DNA from: Schizophyllum amplum
Lineage: Eukaryota; Basidiomycota; Agaricomycetes; Agaricales; Schizophyllaceae
DNA length: 64,000 bases
NCBI GenBank assembly: GCA_007026445.1
Contig: VDMD01000005.1
Coordinates: 930,001 to 994,000 of the forward strand
Direction: 5' to 3'
Shown: piece after piece, positions 21,604 to 33,200 of the stretch
How positions within the stretch are numbered: the stretch's first letter is position 1
Layout of the letters: the number at the start of each line of letters is the position of its first letter
Made by a program: the position numbers and the translations under genes
Notes under the pieces: model-generated
Told to the model about the DNA's origin: nothing
Databases searched by the model: none
The model's input: the letters and a program-made list of their open reading frames with translations, nothing else

Positions 21604-24209
21604 ATGCCTTTCATCACACCTGGAATCAACTATCTGGCGCGAAACGCGATTCTTCTATCCTTTCGTGCGGGATTGGCCGGCGCTGGGCTACATGCGCTGG
21701 CCAACATCCTCGGGCTTGACTTGGCGATCTGGCAGTTGCTCCTTGCTGCCGTATTGACTCCCCCAGCGCTGATGATAGCGCCTCATTGCATCGGCGACTG
21801 GCGCATCAAGCGACGTGCAGCAGCGTTAGGCGCTCGACCTATGCCTCAGGTTCGCACAACTTTGCCCGGCAACTTCGACCTCTTGCGCCGCATGTTGGGT
21901 TACATGCAGAGCGGGTACCCAGGTGAGCTCATGTCTTGACAAGTATGATAGGATGCTCATCGCGAATTGTACAGGCGATGGACTGGACGAGCTGATAGTC
22001 AAATACGGGCCCGTCTTCGACGTCAACGTCATGTGGGAGCGTCAGTACTTCACGACATGTCCAGAGCATATCAAGCGCATCCTGGCTACTGACTTTGCGA
22101 ACTACGAAAAGGCAAGTGCTGATATATGCGCCCTGGAACCGAAACTGAACAGGAACGTCCATCACGTAGGGACCGCGATTCAGATTCAATATGCGCTCGG
22201 TGCTAGGCAGCGGCGTTTTCAACTCGGATGGTGATATGTGGAGGTCAGCGTTGAATTTCTACATATGAATTCTCCATCTCACATCTCTCCGAACTACAGA
22301 TTCCACCGCTCCATGACTCGGCCGTTCTTCACCCGGGATCGCATCAGTCACTTTGCGCTGTTCGACCGGCACGCTGAGGACGCCATCGCCCATGCCAAGC
22401 GGCGCATGCGGGAAGGTCATCCCGTAGACTTTGGGGTACGACGACGGCGCCGTCATCGAAACGACTGTCCTGGCAGCTGACTCATACGCAGGACCTTTTC
22501 GCGAGGTTTACGATGGACTCCGCCACCGAATTCTTATTTGGTTCGAATGTGCATAGCCTGTCAGCAGGATTGCCATACCCCTACTACGTGGTGATTTTGT
22601 CTCAAATAGCTCAGGCGATGGCTTTCGCTTATAGACCATCAGAAGGATCCGCCCTCTGACGAAGCTGCTGTCTCGCCCCGGGTTGCCGCTGCCAATGCGT
22701 TTGCTTGCGCATTCCAGGAGTCGCAGTTTGTTGTAGCTCAGCGCGAGACCATGGGTAGCACCTGGCCGCTCAGAGAAATATGGGAGGACAAGAGCGCAAA
22801 ACATATGCGAGTGGTGCGTGCGATCGCATACATATCACTCTAGACGTGCTTACAAGACTTAGGTGAACGCCTACATTGAGCCCATAGTGCATGACGCGAT
22901 ACGTCGCGAGAAGGAACGAAAGGACGTTCTGTGTGTAGATGCCGACAGCAAATCGAAACAGGTTCACCACAGCTGTCTATGCTTAGAGCTCGATGGCTGA
23001 TATTAGTGCGTCCAGGTGGCCATGGAAGAGGCGAAGGAGGTCGAAGACGACGAAACGCTTCTGAGCCACCTTGTCAAGCTTACATCGGGTGCGTATCACA
23101 GTCATGAGTATCTTAGCGCTTCAAAGGCTGATCGGCATGAGCAGACCCAGTAGTACTCAGGTAGTACTCAAGGACGAAACGCTCAACATCATGATTGGTC
23201 TGTCCCATTGCAATACGGTTGCGCGCTGTCAGTGACTTATCAACGCTCAGCTGGCCGTGACACCACCGCCGGAACCCTCTCCTTCATCCTGTACTTGCTC
23301 ACGCAGTATGTGCACGACTGGTAGGCGAAAAAAAGCTCTGACATGACTCGCTAAGGAACCCTACTGCGCTGCGTCGACTCCGTGAAGAGATCATGACGGC
23401 CGTTGGCCGCCAGCGAACACCAACCTACCAGGATATTCGTGAGATGAAGTTCATGCGCGCGGTCATAAACGAGACACTACGTCTGTATCCGGCTGTCCCG
23501 TTCAACACGAGGTACGTACGGCTGCGGCAGTGCTTTTGTTGTGGACGTCTGTCTCATATGATTCAGGGAGTGTATCAACGAAACTGTCTGGCCGTCGCCC
23601 GACCCCAGCCAGCCGCCGATCTACATTCCAGAGGGCACGAAGTGCGTTCTCTTGACATATGCCCTTCTTTCTGAGCTCATGCCTTGCAGATGTCCGTACT
23701 CGGTGTTCTTGATGCATCGTCGCAAAGATCTTTGGGGCGCAGACGGTGTGTGCTGGCCCGTTACCGATTTACAGTCGAATTCATACTTCTTCAGCCGAAG
23801 AATTTGATCCCGACCGCTGGATTGACGAGCGCCTGCAGAAACAGCTCGGCCAGTCCTTTTCTTTCCTGCCCTTCAACGCCGGCCCACGTATTTGTCTCGG
23901 ACAGCAGGTGCGTCCATATTCTTTCAGATATCGCAATTGTCGCTGACACGCGCTGCTCGCTCCTGCTAATTCGCCTACAACGAGATGTCATACATGCTGG
24001 TGAAGCTCTTTCAGCATTTCTCCGACTTCGAGCTTGTCCCGGACGCTGCCGCGCCCGAGGCAAGGCCTAATCCGGCGTGGGCTGAAGCGCGCGAAGCGGA
24101 TGGGCGGCTCCCACGCAAGGCGATGGAAAAAGTCTTTCCGAGGAAACATCTGACTATGTATGCGGGTGGTGGCCTATGGCTTCGCGGGACAGAGGCGGAT
24201 TCGGACTAG
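21604..24209 (+). CDS. cytochrome P450 monooxygenase, CYP63-like
   Basis: ER-anchored heme monooxygenase of the type used by white-rot fungi on alkanes, fatty acids and aromatics; the substrate is not predictable here. A hydrophobic N-terminus is followed by about fourteen short introns. Visible motifs: the I-helix [10 protein letters not shown] (about 23251-23285), the K-helix ETLRLYP (ExxR), FDPDRW, and the heme loop [10 protein letters not shown] with the Cys ligand (about 23875-23905). The intron at 22112-22169 uses a GC donor. At the acceptor near 23146 the expected junction would read [11 protein letters not shown]. An 11 bp tandem repeat (23150-23160 and 23161-23171) instead shifts the frame and creates an early stop unless splicing is unusual, so the allele may be inactive. 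All other exons join in frame. Two transposon-like elements lie immediately upstream. Confidence 0.85.
23150..23171. repeat. 11 bp tandem duplication at a P450 splice junction
   Basis: GTAGTACTCAG is followed directly by GTAGTACTCAA. Removing one copy restores the family-typical reading across the intron/exon border. Confidence 0.7.
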
Positions 24210-24524
24210 GATCTGGGTGAGGATGCTTGATGGGGCGAAGTGAGTACCTTGTAATGTGTGACGGTGGCAGAAATGGGTGGCAGCGATCGAAGACCAAGCA
24301 AATGTACACTAGTGCCTGCCTCTCCTCCTCGTTTTTGACGACACATATCCTCTGCATTGAACACTGACAGGGCAGGTTTTTACACTGACAGGGTGTGGTA
24401 TGATACGCAGGGGCGGCAGGCCATGGACCCTGACTAGTTACTTATCATCCCACGTGTCCCGCGATAAGATAAGACGTATCTCTTCCAAGTCAGGCATTTT
24501 TTGTTCTCACACCGGGCCGCCACC
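24210..24524. other. intergenic spacer
   Basis: Short spacer between the P450 and SURF6 genes; it carries a direct repeat of ACACTGACAGGG (about 24360-24395). Nothing else recognised. Confidence 0.5.
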
Positions 24525-25778
24525 ATGTCTGCTTCATCTTCATCCACGCAACTACTGAAGTCTCTTCAGAGACACAATGATACCTTTGAATCCTTGCTGA
24601 AGCTCATCCCAGCCAAATTCTATCTTGTGAACGACGACCCCGTCGATGCCGTGCCCTCTAAGTACCAGAAACACACTGGGAAAAAAGCGAAGGAGATCAA
24701 GGCGGCGAAACGCGACAGGGTGCGTTATTGTATTCCTCGTGCCCTTGCGAAGATACTTATACGAGGGATAGCTCGATCCATCGAAGAACAAGACCATAGT
24801 CGACCTGCAAAAGGAAGCAGCGGGCAATGAAGATGATGCTATGGACGTCGATTTGAACGCGGAGGAGGATGGCCACTCCGACTCCGAGATCGTACCAATG
24901 CAAGCAGGTGGTGCGAACGCGCTACGAGAAAAGCTGCATGCCCGGATGGCTCAACTTCGATACGGACGAGGAGCGAATGCGATTCACGGCAAGGACGCGC
25001 TGATCGAGGAGCGCCGACGGACAATGCGGGAGCGACGGAGGAAAGAGACCAAGGAGAGACGGAAACAGGAAAAGACGGCTAGGACAGTGAAAGTCAGACC
25101 AGGAGCAGCTATCATGTTCGCCTTGTCTAACGATTTCCCGCAGACGCAACTGCTCGTCGAGTCCTCTCCGCCACCGAGCGCGCACGCATCGACATCCAAC
25201 TCTAGAAATAACACGACTACGAACGTTGCGTTCAACACCATCGACGGGGCTGTGAAACAAGGGAAGAAGACTGTGTCAAACAACCCTACGAATCTGCTCT
25301 CCCATCTGCAGGCGCAAAAATCGAAGCTCGAGGCCCTGCCCGCGGACAAGCGTGCGCAGATCTCGGAGAAGAACCGCTGGGCACGCGCGGAGGCGCGTCT
25401 CACTGGCGAGAAGAACCCGGGCATTGCGGTCGCGGAGGACGGCGGGGAGGATACGGAGGAGAAAAAGCTGAAGAAGGCGGTGAAGCGGAAGGAGAAGGAG
25501 AAGGTCAAGAGCGCGAAGGCATGGTGCGTATCAGGCTGGGCTTGCTCGGGAAGATTGTGGCTAACGGCTCCGTCAGGGACGAGCGCAAGAGGGAAGTTAC
25601 TCATTCGATGGCCGCACGGCAAAAGAAGAGGACGGATAACATTGCTGCTAGAAACGAGAGAAGGAAGAACCACGGTGCGAAAGATGGGAAGTCGAAGGGG
25701 AAGGGAAAGCAGCGGGCTGGATTCGAGGGCTCCAGTCGCAGCGTAAAAATTGGGAAGGGGAAAGGACCGAAGAAGTGA
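24525..25778 (+). CDS. RRP14: ribosome biogenesis protein SURF6 / Rrp14
   Basis: Nucleolar protein needed for rRNA processing and early large-subunit assembly. 382 residues from three exons; introns 24720-24771 and 25524-25576 join in frame. The N-terminal block LKSLQRHNDTFESLLKLIPA followed by a KYQKHTGKK stretch is the Rrp14/SURF6 N-terminal signature. After an acidic segment comes the SURF6 domain, with LREKLHARMAQLRYGR, the very basic EERRRTMRERRRKETKERRK region, and NRWARAEARLTGE. The C-terminus (SMAARQKKRTDNIAARNERR) is the conserved basic end. Length is normal. The start codon is preceded by GCCACC-like context. Confidence 0.92.
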
Positions 25779-26170
25779 GGCTGTCATGTATCCCTGTCTC
25801 TACTGATCATATTTCTGTCTTCACGATGCATTCACTGTCGCAAGCCACCTTTTCTCGGCGCCAGCATGTGTTAGTTCCCTGGCGGACGCAAGCGGAGGGT
25901 ACGCGGCTGTACCTCTCATTGTCAGGTCATGACTAGCGAGTGCTTCAAACCTCAAATCCCCGACTGCACATGCTGGTTTGATTATGGGGGAATATCCCTC
26001 TGGACATGGCGCTGACCACCGATACTTAAATGGTCAAGCAGTGGTGCACCTGTGAGGCGCAGTCCGCGTGTGATCCTTGTGTTGGATCCCAAGTGATGTC
26101 ATGGGGCAATGACTGGTGAGCTTTTCATGCTGCGTTCACCTACTTCCAACTCTCATTGACTCCCACCACC
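25779..26170. other. intergenic spacer
   Basis: Spacer between SURF6 and SEC9, likely 3' UTR plus the SEC9 promoter. No other element recognised. Confidence 0.5.
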
Positions 26171-27082
26171 ATGCCTCTCAGAAAGTCCAAAGCTGCCATT
26201 CCTCCCGTCGACGAATCGGCAACCGGTGGGCCTGACAAGTACGGACGGAACGCACGAGTCGGAGATGCATATTCCAGAGGATCCGACTCCGGTGTAAATC
26301 TCGACCGCGATCGCGCAGAGCTCTTTGCAGGTTACAACCCAGCCAAGTCCCCCTCCCACCAGTTCGAGGACGGCGGGGATATGGGTACGGAGGAGGATGT
26401 GGAGTCCATCAAACAGCAGACACGCTTACTGAAGGAAGAGGACGTCGGCACAACGAGAAACGCGCTACGGGTGGCGTATGAGACGGAGCAGGTCGCCAGG
26501 GATACTTTGGGGAAGATCGGTGACCAGTCGGAGCGCCTGGCGAACAGCGAGCGGTATCTGGACGTGTCGAGAACCAAGGCTGGCGCGGCGGACGACAAGG
26601 TGGACGAGCTCAGAAAGCTCAACCGCTCCATATTCCGGCCTGTCGTCACGTTCCACAAGGACGCCAAGCGCGCTGCACAGGAGACCAAGGTGCAGCATCG
26701 CTTTGAGAACGAACGCGAGGACCGAGCACGAGCGATGATGGAGGTGCGCGATACGAAGGACCGACTCGAGCAGGCCGGCGGTGCGGGCTCCAGGTTCGGG
26801 AACGGTGCGGAGAAGACGCCTGCAAAGACGGCGGCACGCAAGGAGCAGCGACAGAGGTTCCAGTTCGAGGCAAATGAGTCGGACGACGAGATCGAGAATG
26901 AATTGGACGACAACTTGGACGAGATCGGCGGCGTTGCGGAGCGACTGAAAGCACTGGGGTCAGCTATGGGGGAGGAGATTGACCAACAGACCGGTCGAGT
27001 CGAGCGCGTTGCGGATAAGTCTGCGACGCTGGACAGCGGCATGTTCAGGAGCACTCAGCGCATGAAGCAATATGGGAAGTAA
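26171..27082 (+). CDS. SEC9: plasma-membrane t-SNARE Sec9 (SNAP-25 family)
   Basis: Qbc-SNARE that pairs with an Sso syntaxin and Snc synaptobrevin to fuse secretory vesicles with the plasma membrane. 303 residues in a single exon, intronless unlike its neighbours. Two SNARE coiled coils are visible: one at about 75-145 with its central glutamine in LGKIGDQSERLAN, and one at about 235-303 with EEIDQQTGRVERV. The basic linker between them (about 145-235) lacks a membrane span, as in all SNAP-25 proteins. The NRSIFRPV segment after the first coil is typical of fungal Sec9. The ATG at 26171 is the only suitable start. Tel1 begins less than 200 bp downstream on the same strand. Confidence 0.92.
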   Translation: MPLRKSKAAIPPVDESATGGPDKYGRNARVGDAYSRGSDSGVNLDRDRAELFAGYNPAKSPSHQFEDGGDMGTEEDVESIKQQTRLLKEEDVGTTRNALRVAYETEQVARDTLGKIGDQSERLANSERYLDVSRTKAGAADDKVDELRKLNRSIFRPVVTFHKDAKRAAQETKVQHRFENEREDRARAMMEVRDTKDRLEQAGGAGSRFGNGAEKTPAKTAARKEQRQRFQFEANESDDEIENELDDNLDEIGGVAERLKALGSAMGEEIDQQTGRVERVADKSATLDSGMFRSTQRMKQYGK

Positions 27083-27275
27083 ATAGACAGCAGGTTTATT
27101 ATGTATTTTCAGGATCGTTGACGTGCACTCATCTCTCGTCTCGACGATTGAGCATGAGTGGGCCCGCAAGTGCATGACATTAAGCGCCCAAACAAGCGCC
27201 CAAGGGCGGCCCGGTCGGCGGACCGGTAGAATCATCGTCAAAGCGTGGCGCATGCACACCTCTTTCCCTGCCTTC

Positions 27276-30200
27276 ATGGAATCGGGACACACTTCGAAGT
27301 TGCAGAGTCCGAAAGCAACTAGTGCGTGGCCATCATCAACTGAATGTCCCCAGCCTGACAAGTTTACAGTGGCGTCCGCCAAGCTGTCGGAAGTCTTGCG
27401 ACAGGTCGAGAACTCAAAGGTCACCAAGCGAAGTGAGGGCATAGAGCAACTTCGCAAATGGGTGGACTCGGATGACGCTATCCCTCGCATCTCCAAAAGC
27501 AGGTCTGCGAGCTGGGATAAAGTTTTTGCTGCGCTATATGCCAACATCGACATCGAGAAGGAGGCCTTCAGCGCCAAAGCGAGGGCGAAAACGAATGCCA
27601 ACACGGCGACTATCGAGAAGCGCCTTACCGAGACGTCCGCGCTCATACGGCACATCTGCGAGAAAGGTGCCAAAGACTTTAGCGAGAGCGTTGCACGCAA
27701 GCTCGTACGCAACCTCAAAGACAAGATGCGATGGAATACAGCGACCTTTCTCGACCCCGTCGTACTCGACTTCGTCAAGTCTCTGAAGATCATCCTCAGC
27801 CATACACCGCATATGCATACATTCACTTCCCCCAGTCCCCGCCGCGCCTCGGACATGGACGATGACGACGACGACCTCAGCGACGAGGAGCCAGAAGTCC
27901 AAGAGCAGATCCTACCTCACGAAAGTGGCTGGCTTGAACTTACATCGATTGCGTTCAACGTCGTGCTTGACTATCCGCTGAATCGACGCATCGAGCCCGA
28001 AATCCCGACGGACGAGATGGAAGTAGACGGCAAGGATGAGTTGGAGGAAGTCGAAGACGAGGATGAGGACGAAGGAGACGAAGAAGACACGCGCGCGTCT
28101 CCACGCAAACGGTCGCGATCCGCGGGGACTCACTACCCTACTGCGAAACTTCCTCAGTCACCGCGCACGGCGACACGACTCTCCCACGACACACGCGAAA
28201 AGCGAGAGTGGATTGGCTTGCTGTCCATCCTGCTCTCCACGCATCGCAATCCCATGTTCCATAATCTCCTCCTCACGCCACAGATCATGGAGCGTGTCAC
28301 CCATGTCTTGCAGAGCTACTCGACAGACTCGTCTATACACCACGAGCTCTTGCCCGCGCTCTCGTCCATATTGACTCGCCTCTGCTTGTCGCAAAGTGCC
28401 GCTGTCAAGAACTTCGCCGTGGAAAGCTGGAATAGTCTCGTTGGGTTGTGGGGTCCTAAGGCAAAACCGTTCAGGGAGCATCTCATCGCGACGTTGAGCA
28501 TCCTCCTTCCTTACTATGTCCTCGCGCAGAAGAGGCATGACTGGGGAGAAGGGCTGGAAAGGCTCTACAAGGTCATGGAGAAGGAGGTCGGGACTGGCAA
28601 GGGTCTCTCGCTGAGCGCTCTGCGACTGGAAGTGGACCTGCGACATTTTACGGACAGAGGTCGTCCAGCGTTTGCCACGCCAACCTTCCGAGCGGCGCCT
28701 TCGTTCGACCAGGCCCAAGCTCTGACATGGGCTACTTTGGAACTGGAGGCTGACTGTATAGTGAAGGTAAGATTGCATCCTTTTGCGACGAAGCATACGC
28801 TCACGCATGTGCTAGCTTTATGAACGGTCAGAGTCATTTCATCCCATCGTGACACCTACTCCAACGCAGCGCGAAAGCAAGCGGACAAAACTGGAGAATC
28901 CCCTGAAGGACATTCTGAGCGCTCTCCTTACGCACAGCTCAGCAGATGCACACATACATCGTATTCAGACGATCGTCTTCATCATCGAACGGCATTGGTC
29001 GACTCTGCATTGGGATCTCCAGCAGGACGTCAAGAGACGCCTTGTCGACGTGATGTCTGCTCAGAATCAGAACAGCACTATACAGTCGTGGGCGTTCCTC
29101 GCCTTCGCCGCCATCGCGTACGCGGAGAGCCGGTCGACGACCAACGAGGCAGAGACGACAGGGTTTGCCGAGGACAATGTATTCTCATGGGAAGCCATCT
29201 GGGCGTCATGTATGCGCCGGACCAACGTCCCAAGTGTCTGTCGTGCGGCTTGCCACGCTGCAGAGTCCATTCTGGTGCACGCATATCAGACGCAGGACCT
29301 CGCGGCGCCACTTCCCATATCTTCGAACGCTATACTAATGGAGATCGAGATGCTCATGAAGGGGTTGGAGAGCCAAGGCCCGGCTTTCCCCTGCGACTCG
29401 GTCTGTGCGCTGCTCAACCGTTGTTTGCGCGTCGCCAGTCAGGACTCTCGCCTCTACCGCATGCGCCTTGAAGATGTTGCGCTCGCCTGGCTTATTGAGT
29501 CTTGGCGAGTGGATCCTACCATCAAAGGCGACCTACCGCTGTACGATATCGACGATATTCTGCGCCTCCTTGGCACCATGTGCGCCTACAAGAAGGTGCC
29601 CGACCTTCTGGTTCGTGTGCTGCTGCCGCCTTGTCCGATCGTGCAGACCCTCGAGGAGCAGGCGCGAACTCGGGCGATCCGAGACTTCCTGCTCGAGGCA
29701 AGGCTCCCTCCTTTCCGTCCACCACCACGCGAACACGACGCAGACAGGATTCACGAGACAGGGCAAATTCCGGACAGTACGCACGAGGCGGATGCGCCGG
29801 CGCGAGAGGCGAAGCTATCGAAGTTTTTGAATCGGTGTCTTGTGCGCTTGGCCGATGCGTGGGCGGAGAAGAGCAAAGTGCCGACAGCGGAGGCGGCCCG
29901 CAGGGACATGGACATCGCGGTCATCGCGCTGGCTTTCGAGACGCTTCGCAAGGACAACGGAATCAAGCGAGACAGGGGTGTGGTCAAGCACGCCCTCAAG
30001 CTCATGCGCTCGGTGATGGACACACTTCGGGTATCCAGACTTACGGAGACGGAGCTTGCTCTCATTTTGCACGCCCTCGATCCACTTCTGTGCTCGACAG
30101 ACCCATCTGAACAGGGATTTACGCAAGAACTGTTCGCTTCAATAGCTCCCGGAGCAGGTATCCGGTCGCAGCTGATCCGTCGCCTCGCATACGATTCCAC

Positions 30201-33200
30201 CGTGAAGAGGCGCGCCGCCAAGGCCGCACGCGTAGCTTTCCAGCGTATGATTTGGAGCGACGATGATGTATGATCAGTCTGTCTAGCCCCTAGGCACAAC
30301 TGGCTGACCGTCTACAGATCGACAAGGACGTGGAAGAAATCCAACGCACTCTATCGTCCATACTCGATGATATGACCGAAGTCGCGCAAGACAGGCGGTC
30401 GGGCGTCGATGCAGACTTCGGCGGCATCAGGGAGGTCCGCGACGTGAAGCGGGCTCGGCAGCGCGCAGTTCAGACATGCGTATGCGGACTGTACACCATT
30501 CCTTACATGAAGACCGGCCAGCTCACCCGCGCGAGCGAGTTCAAGAGGTTCTTGAGCGACTTCGTAAAAAACGCGCAGCAACGGATGGATGTTGTGGGCG
30601 TTCTCGTCAACGGCTTACAAGCACGAATGCTTCATCTCGGCACGAATGCTCTCTCCACCCTCGTCGCTGACCTAGATGAGACTGTCGCTCTCTATAGCGC
30701 CCGGGACAACAGTGACATGCAGCTGCTCGTGATTGAGCTGTTGCACGCTACCCTGCCGACATGGTCATCGGATAGGGCCGACTCTGCGCTCATTGCGAGC
30801 GTCAGCGCCTTGAATGAATGGCTGTCCCGGAAGCTCAGACGCTGCGACTTGGACTGGAATGTCCGAAGCAGACTCACGCAGTACCTTGCGGCACACGTCG
30901 AAGCCGATCGGACGCAGACTACATGGAGTGATGCCACTCTTGAACCGCGTCGTTTCCGTGTCCAGCCGGATAGGTATCTATCTTGGTACTATCCGCGGGC
31001 CCTCTTACCTTGGCTTGTGGGGGACTTGGACTGTCGAGTCAGTTTCCAGGCGGCCTCTCTGATTCCGCGCGTACTTCAACTCGGCGCTGAATGTCATGAT
31101 CTGAACGAGACCGTGCAGTACGTGTACGAATGTCTGGGGGCCTCTCGGGACCGTTCGTGAGTTCTATTTGCTTTGTATATTGTGCGCACGAAATTGAACA
31201 CTGCTTAGTCTAGAAACTCTGCTTGCGACTATCCTGGCAATGGGCAACATGATGATCACGTCTACCGTGCGCCGCCGTACCTACTGGAACCTCCTGGACA
31301 GCTACTTCGAAGCTCAAAGCGGAAACCAGCGCTTCATTGAAGCAGTTCTGCGCGGTGTCTTGGCCCAGGTTGCTCAGCGCATGGGTATGTCCACTGCTAC
31401 CGAGCTGTTCGACATATACGCGTCACAGATCGCGTACAGCATGATCAAGTCGGGAAAGGACCTCAATCGCTTGCCTCCGTCGATGCTTGGCTACCGCGAC
31501 CGTGTGCAGTGTATCGCCGCTGGTTTTCGAGCCTTTGCGCCATTCCTGATCGGCGAGAAGGAATCGGCAACTTTCCAGTCGCATTGTGCTCTCCTCGGCA
31601 AGCGACCAGAGGATGGAATCCAGGAATGCTTTGGTGATGTGGTCGGTGGCATTGCTGCGAAGAAGATTGACGAGGGTACGTCATGGACCAGCTCGGACTT
31701 GACTCGACAAGTGGCCAGTGCCATCATCCGACAGGACGACCCCGCAGGACCTGAGGGCTTCACCAGAATGCTCAGGCAGAATATCGACGCCGTGACCGTG
31801 GCTGTCCTTCGCGCGATGGGCGAATTGAATTTACAAGCGATCGCCAACACCCTCGCGAAAGAGAGCATCCAGGAGATGGCAGACACATTCCGTCGCCTCA
31901 CGACGTACCGCGAGAACGTCCCGATCACAGAGCACGATGAGATGCTGCCTTCCTACAGTTGTACCACAGTCATCTGCTGTCTCCGTTGGTGCAACACGGA
32001 GGGTGGCGATGCAGCAGCGGATTCGTCGCGGTCGTTCCACATCCTACACGAGCTCTTCGCCGATGTACAGCGCCATCCCATGGTGGTGGACCAGCGACGG
32101 AAGCTAAACGCACTCTGCATCTGGGTCGCTGCGTATAGCCAGCATTTCCTCGACAACGCTGTTATGTACGTTCTCTTGCATGGCGCCACCATCCTGCTTG
32201 GACAATACGACCTAGCACTGGATGCCCAGTCGATCCTTGACTGGTCGCTGGAGCGTTACGGGGAGAACTTCTCGCGCGAGCGCGTCGAGGGCCGTGGTAG
32301 CGAACGAAGTGGGGACCCACGCTTTCTCGACATCCTCATACGCATCTCGAGCTGCGCCAATGCATACAAGTCCAATGCGAGTGACACGGCTCTCTCGGGA
32401 CTGGGTGAGCGTCTGGCTGCCTGGATTGACCGGAAAGCCGCGCTGCTGTGCGACGAGCACGGCATGACACAACAAGTTCTGCGCGTCCTGCCCGCCTGGC
32501 CGTATCGCCCTTTGGATCAACGCCTACTTGCTCTTCACGATGAACTGGGCCCCGGCGATCTGTCGAATGTCTTGGCCAGCAAACGTATAACAAGCAACAA
32601 ATTTGCACTTGCGCGACGCCTTCGCGACTACGCATTAGCAGATGTGTACGATCCAGCAGATTTCGCGACGTCCGACTTTTGGCATCTCAAAGACCATATA
32701 CCTGAAATTCGGCAGCTCGATTCAGAGGACATCAAAGCTTTCGCTACGCTCTTAGTCTCCAACCAGGGTCGTATCGACAGCTTCAGCGACGTTGCACTTG
32801 ATCTCGGCAACGATGATGCCCTCAAAACGGCGGATCCGCGGGCAAGCGTTATCGCCTTTCTTTGCAATATCTTGCGGGGTGAGGATGGCACTCGCGTATA
32901 TACCGCATACCGCACCCTGAAGCTCGCCATGGCGGTCTCGCGCACAGACGAGGAAGCGTCGCACGGTGCATTGCCTGGAGATATCAAGAAGTCCAACGCT
33001 ATCACCGCAGATCAGAAAGCAGACCTTCGGCACCTCTTGGCTTATCCCGGCGTCGTTCGCACTCGTGCTCGCTCCAATTTACGGGCCGCGCTGAAGTCTG
33101 TCGATTTCATGCATTCAGCGTCCACGTTCAAGCATTGGATGCCTGCCCTGACTGTCCTTCTCAGCGATCACTTAGGTCAATCGGAGAAGTTCTACGCGCA

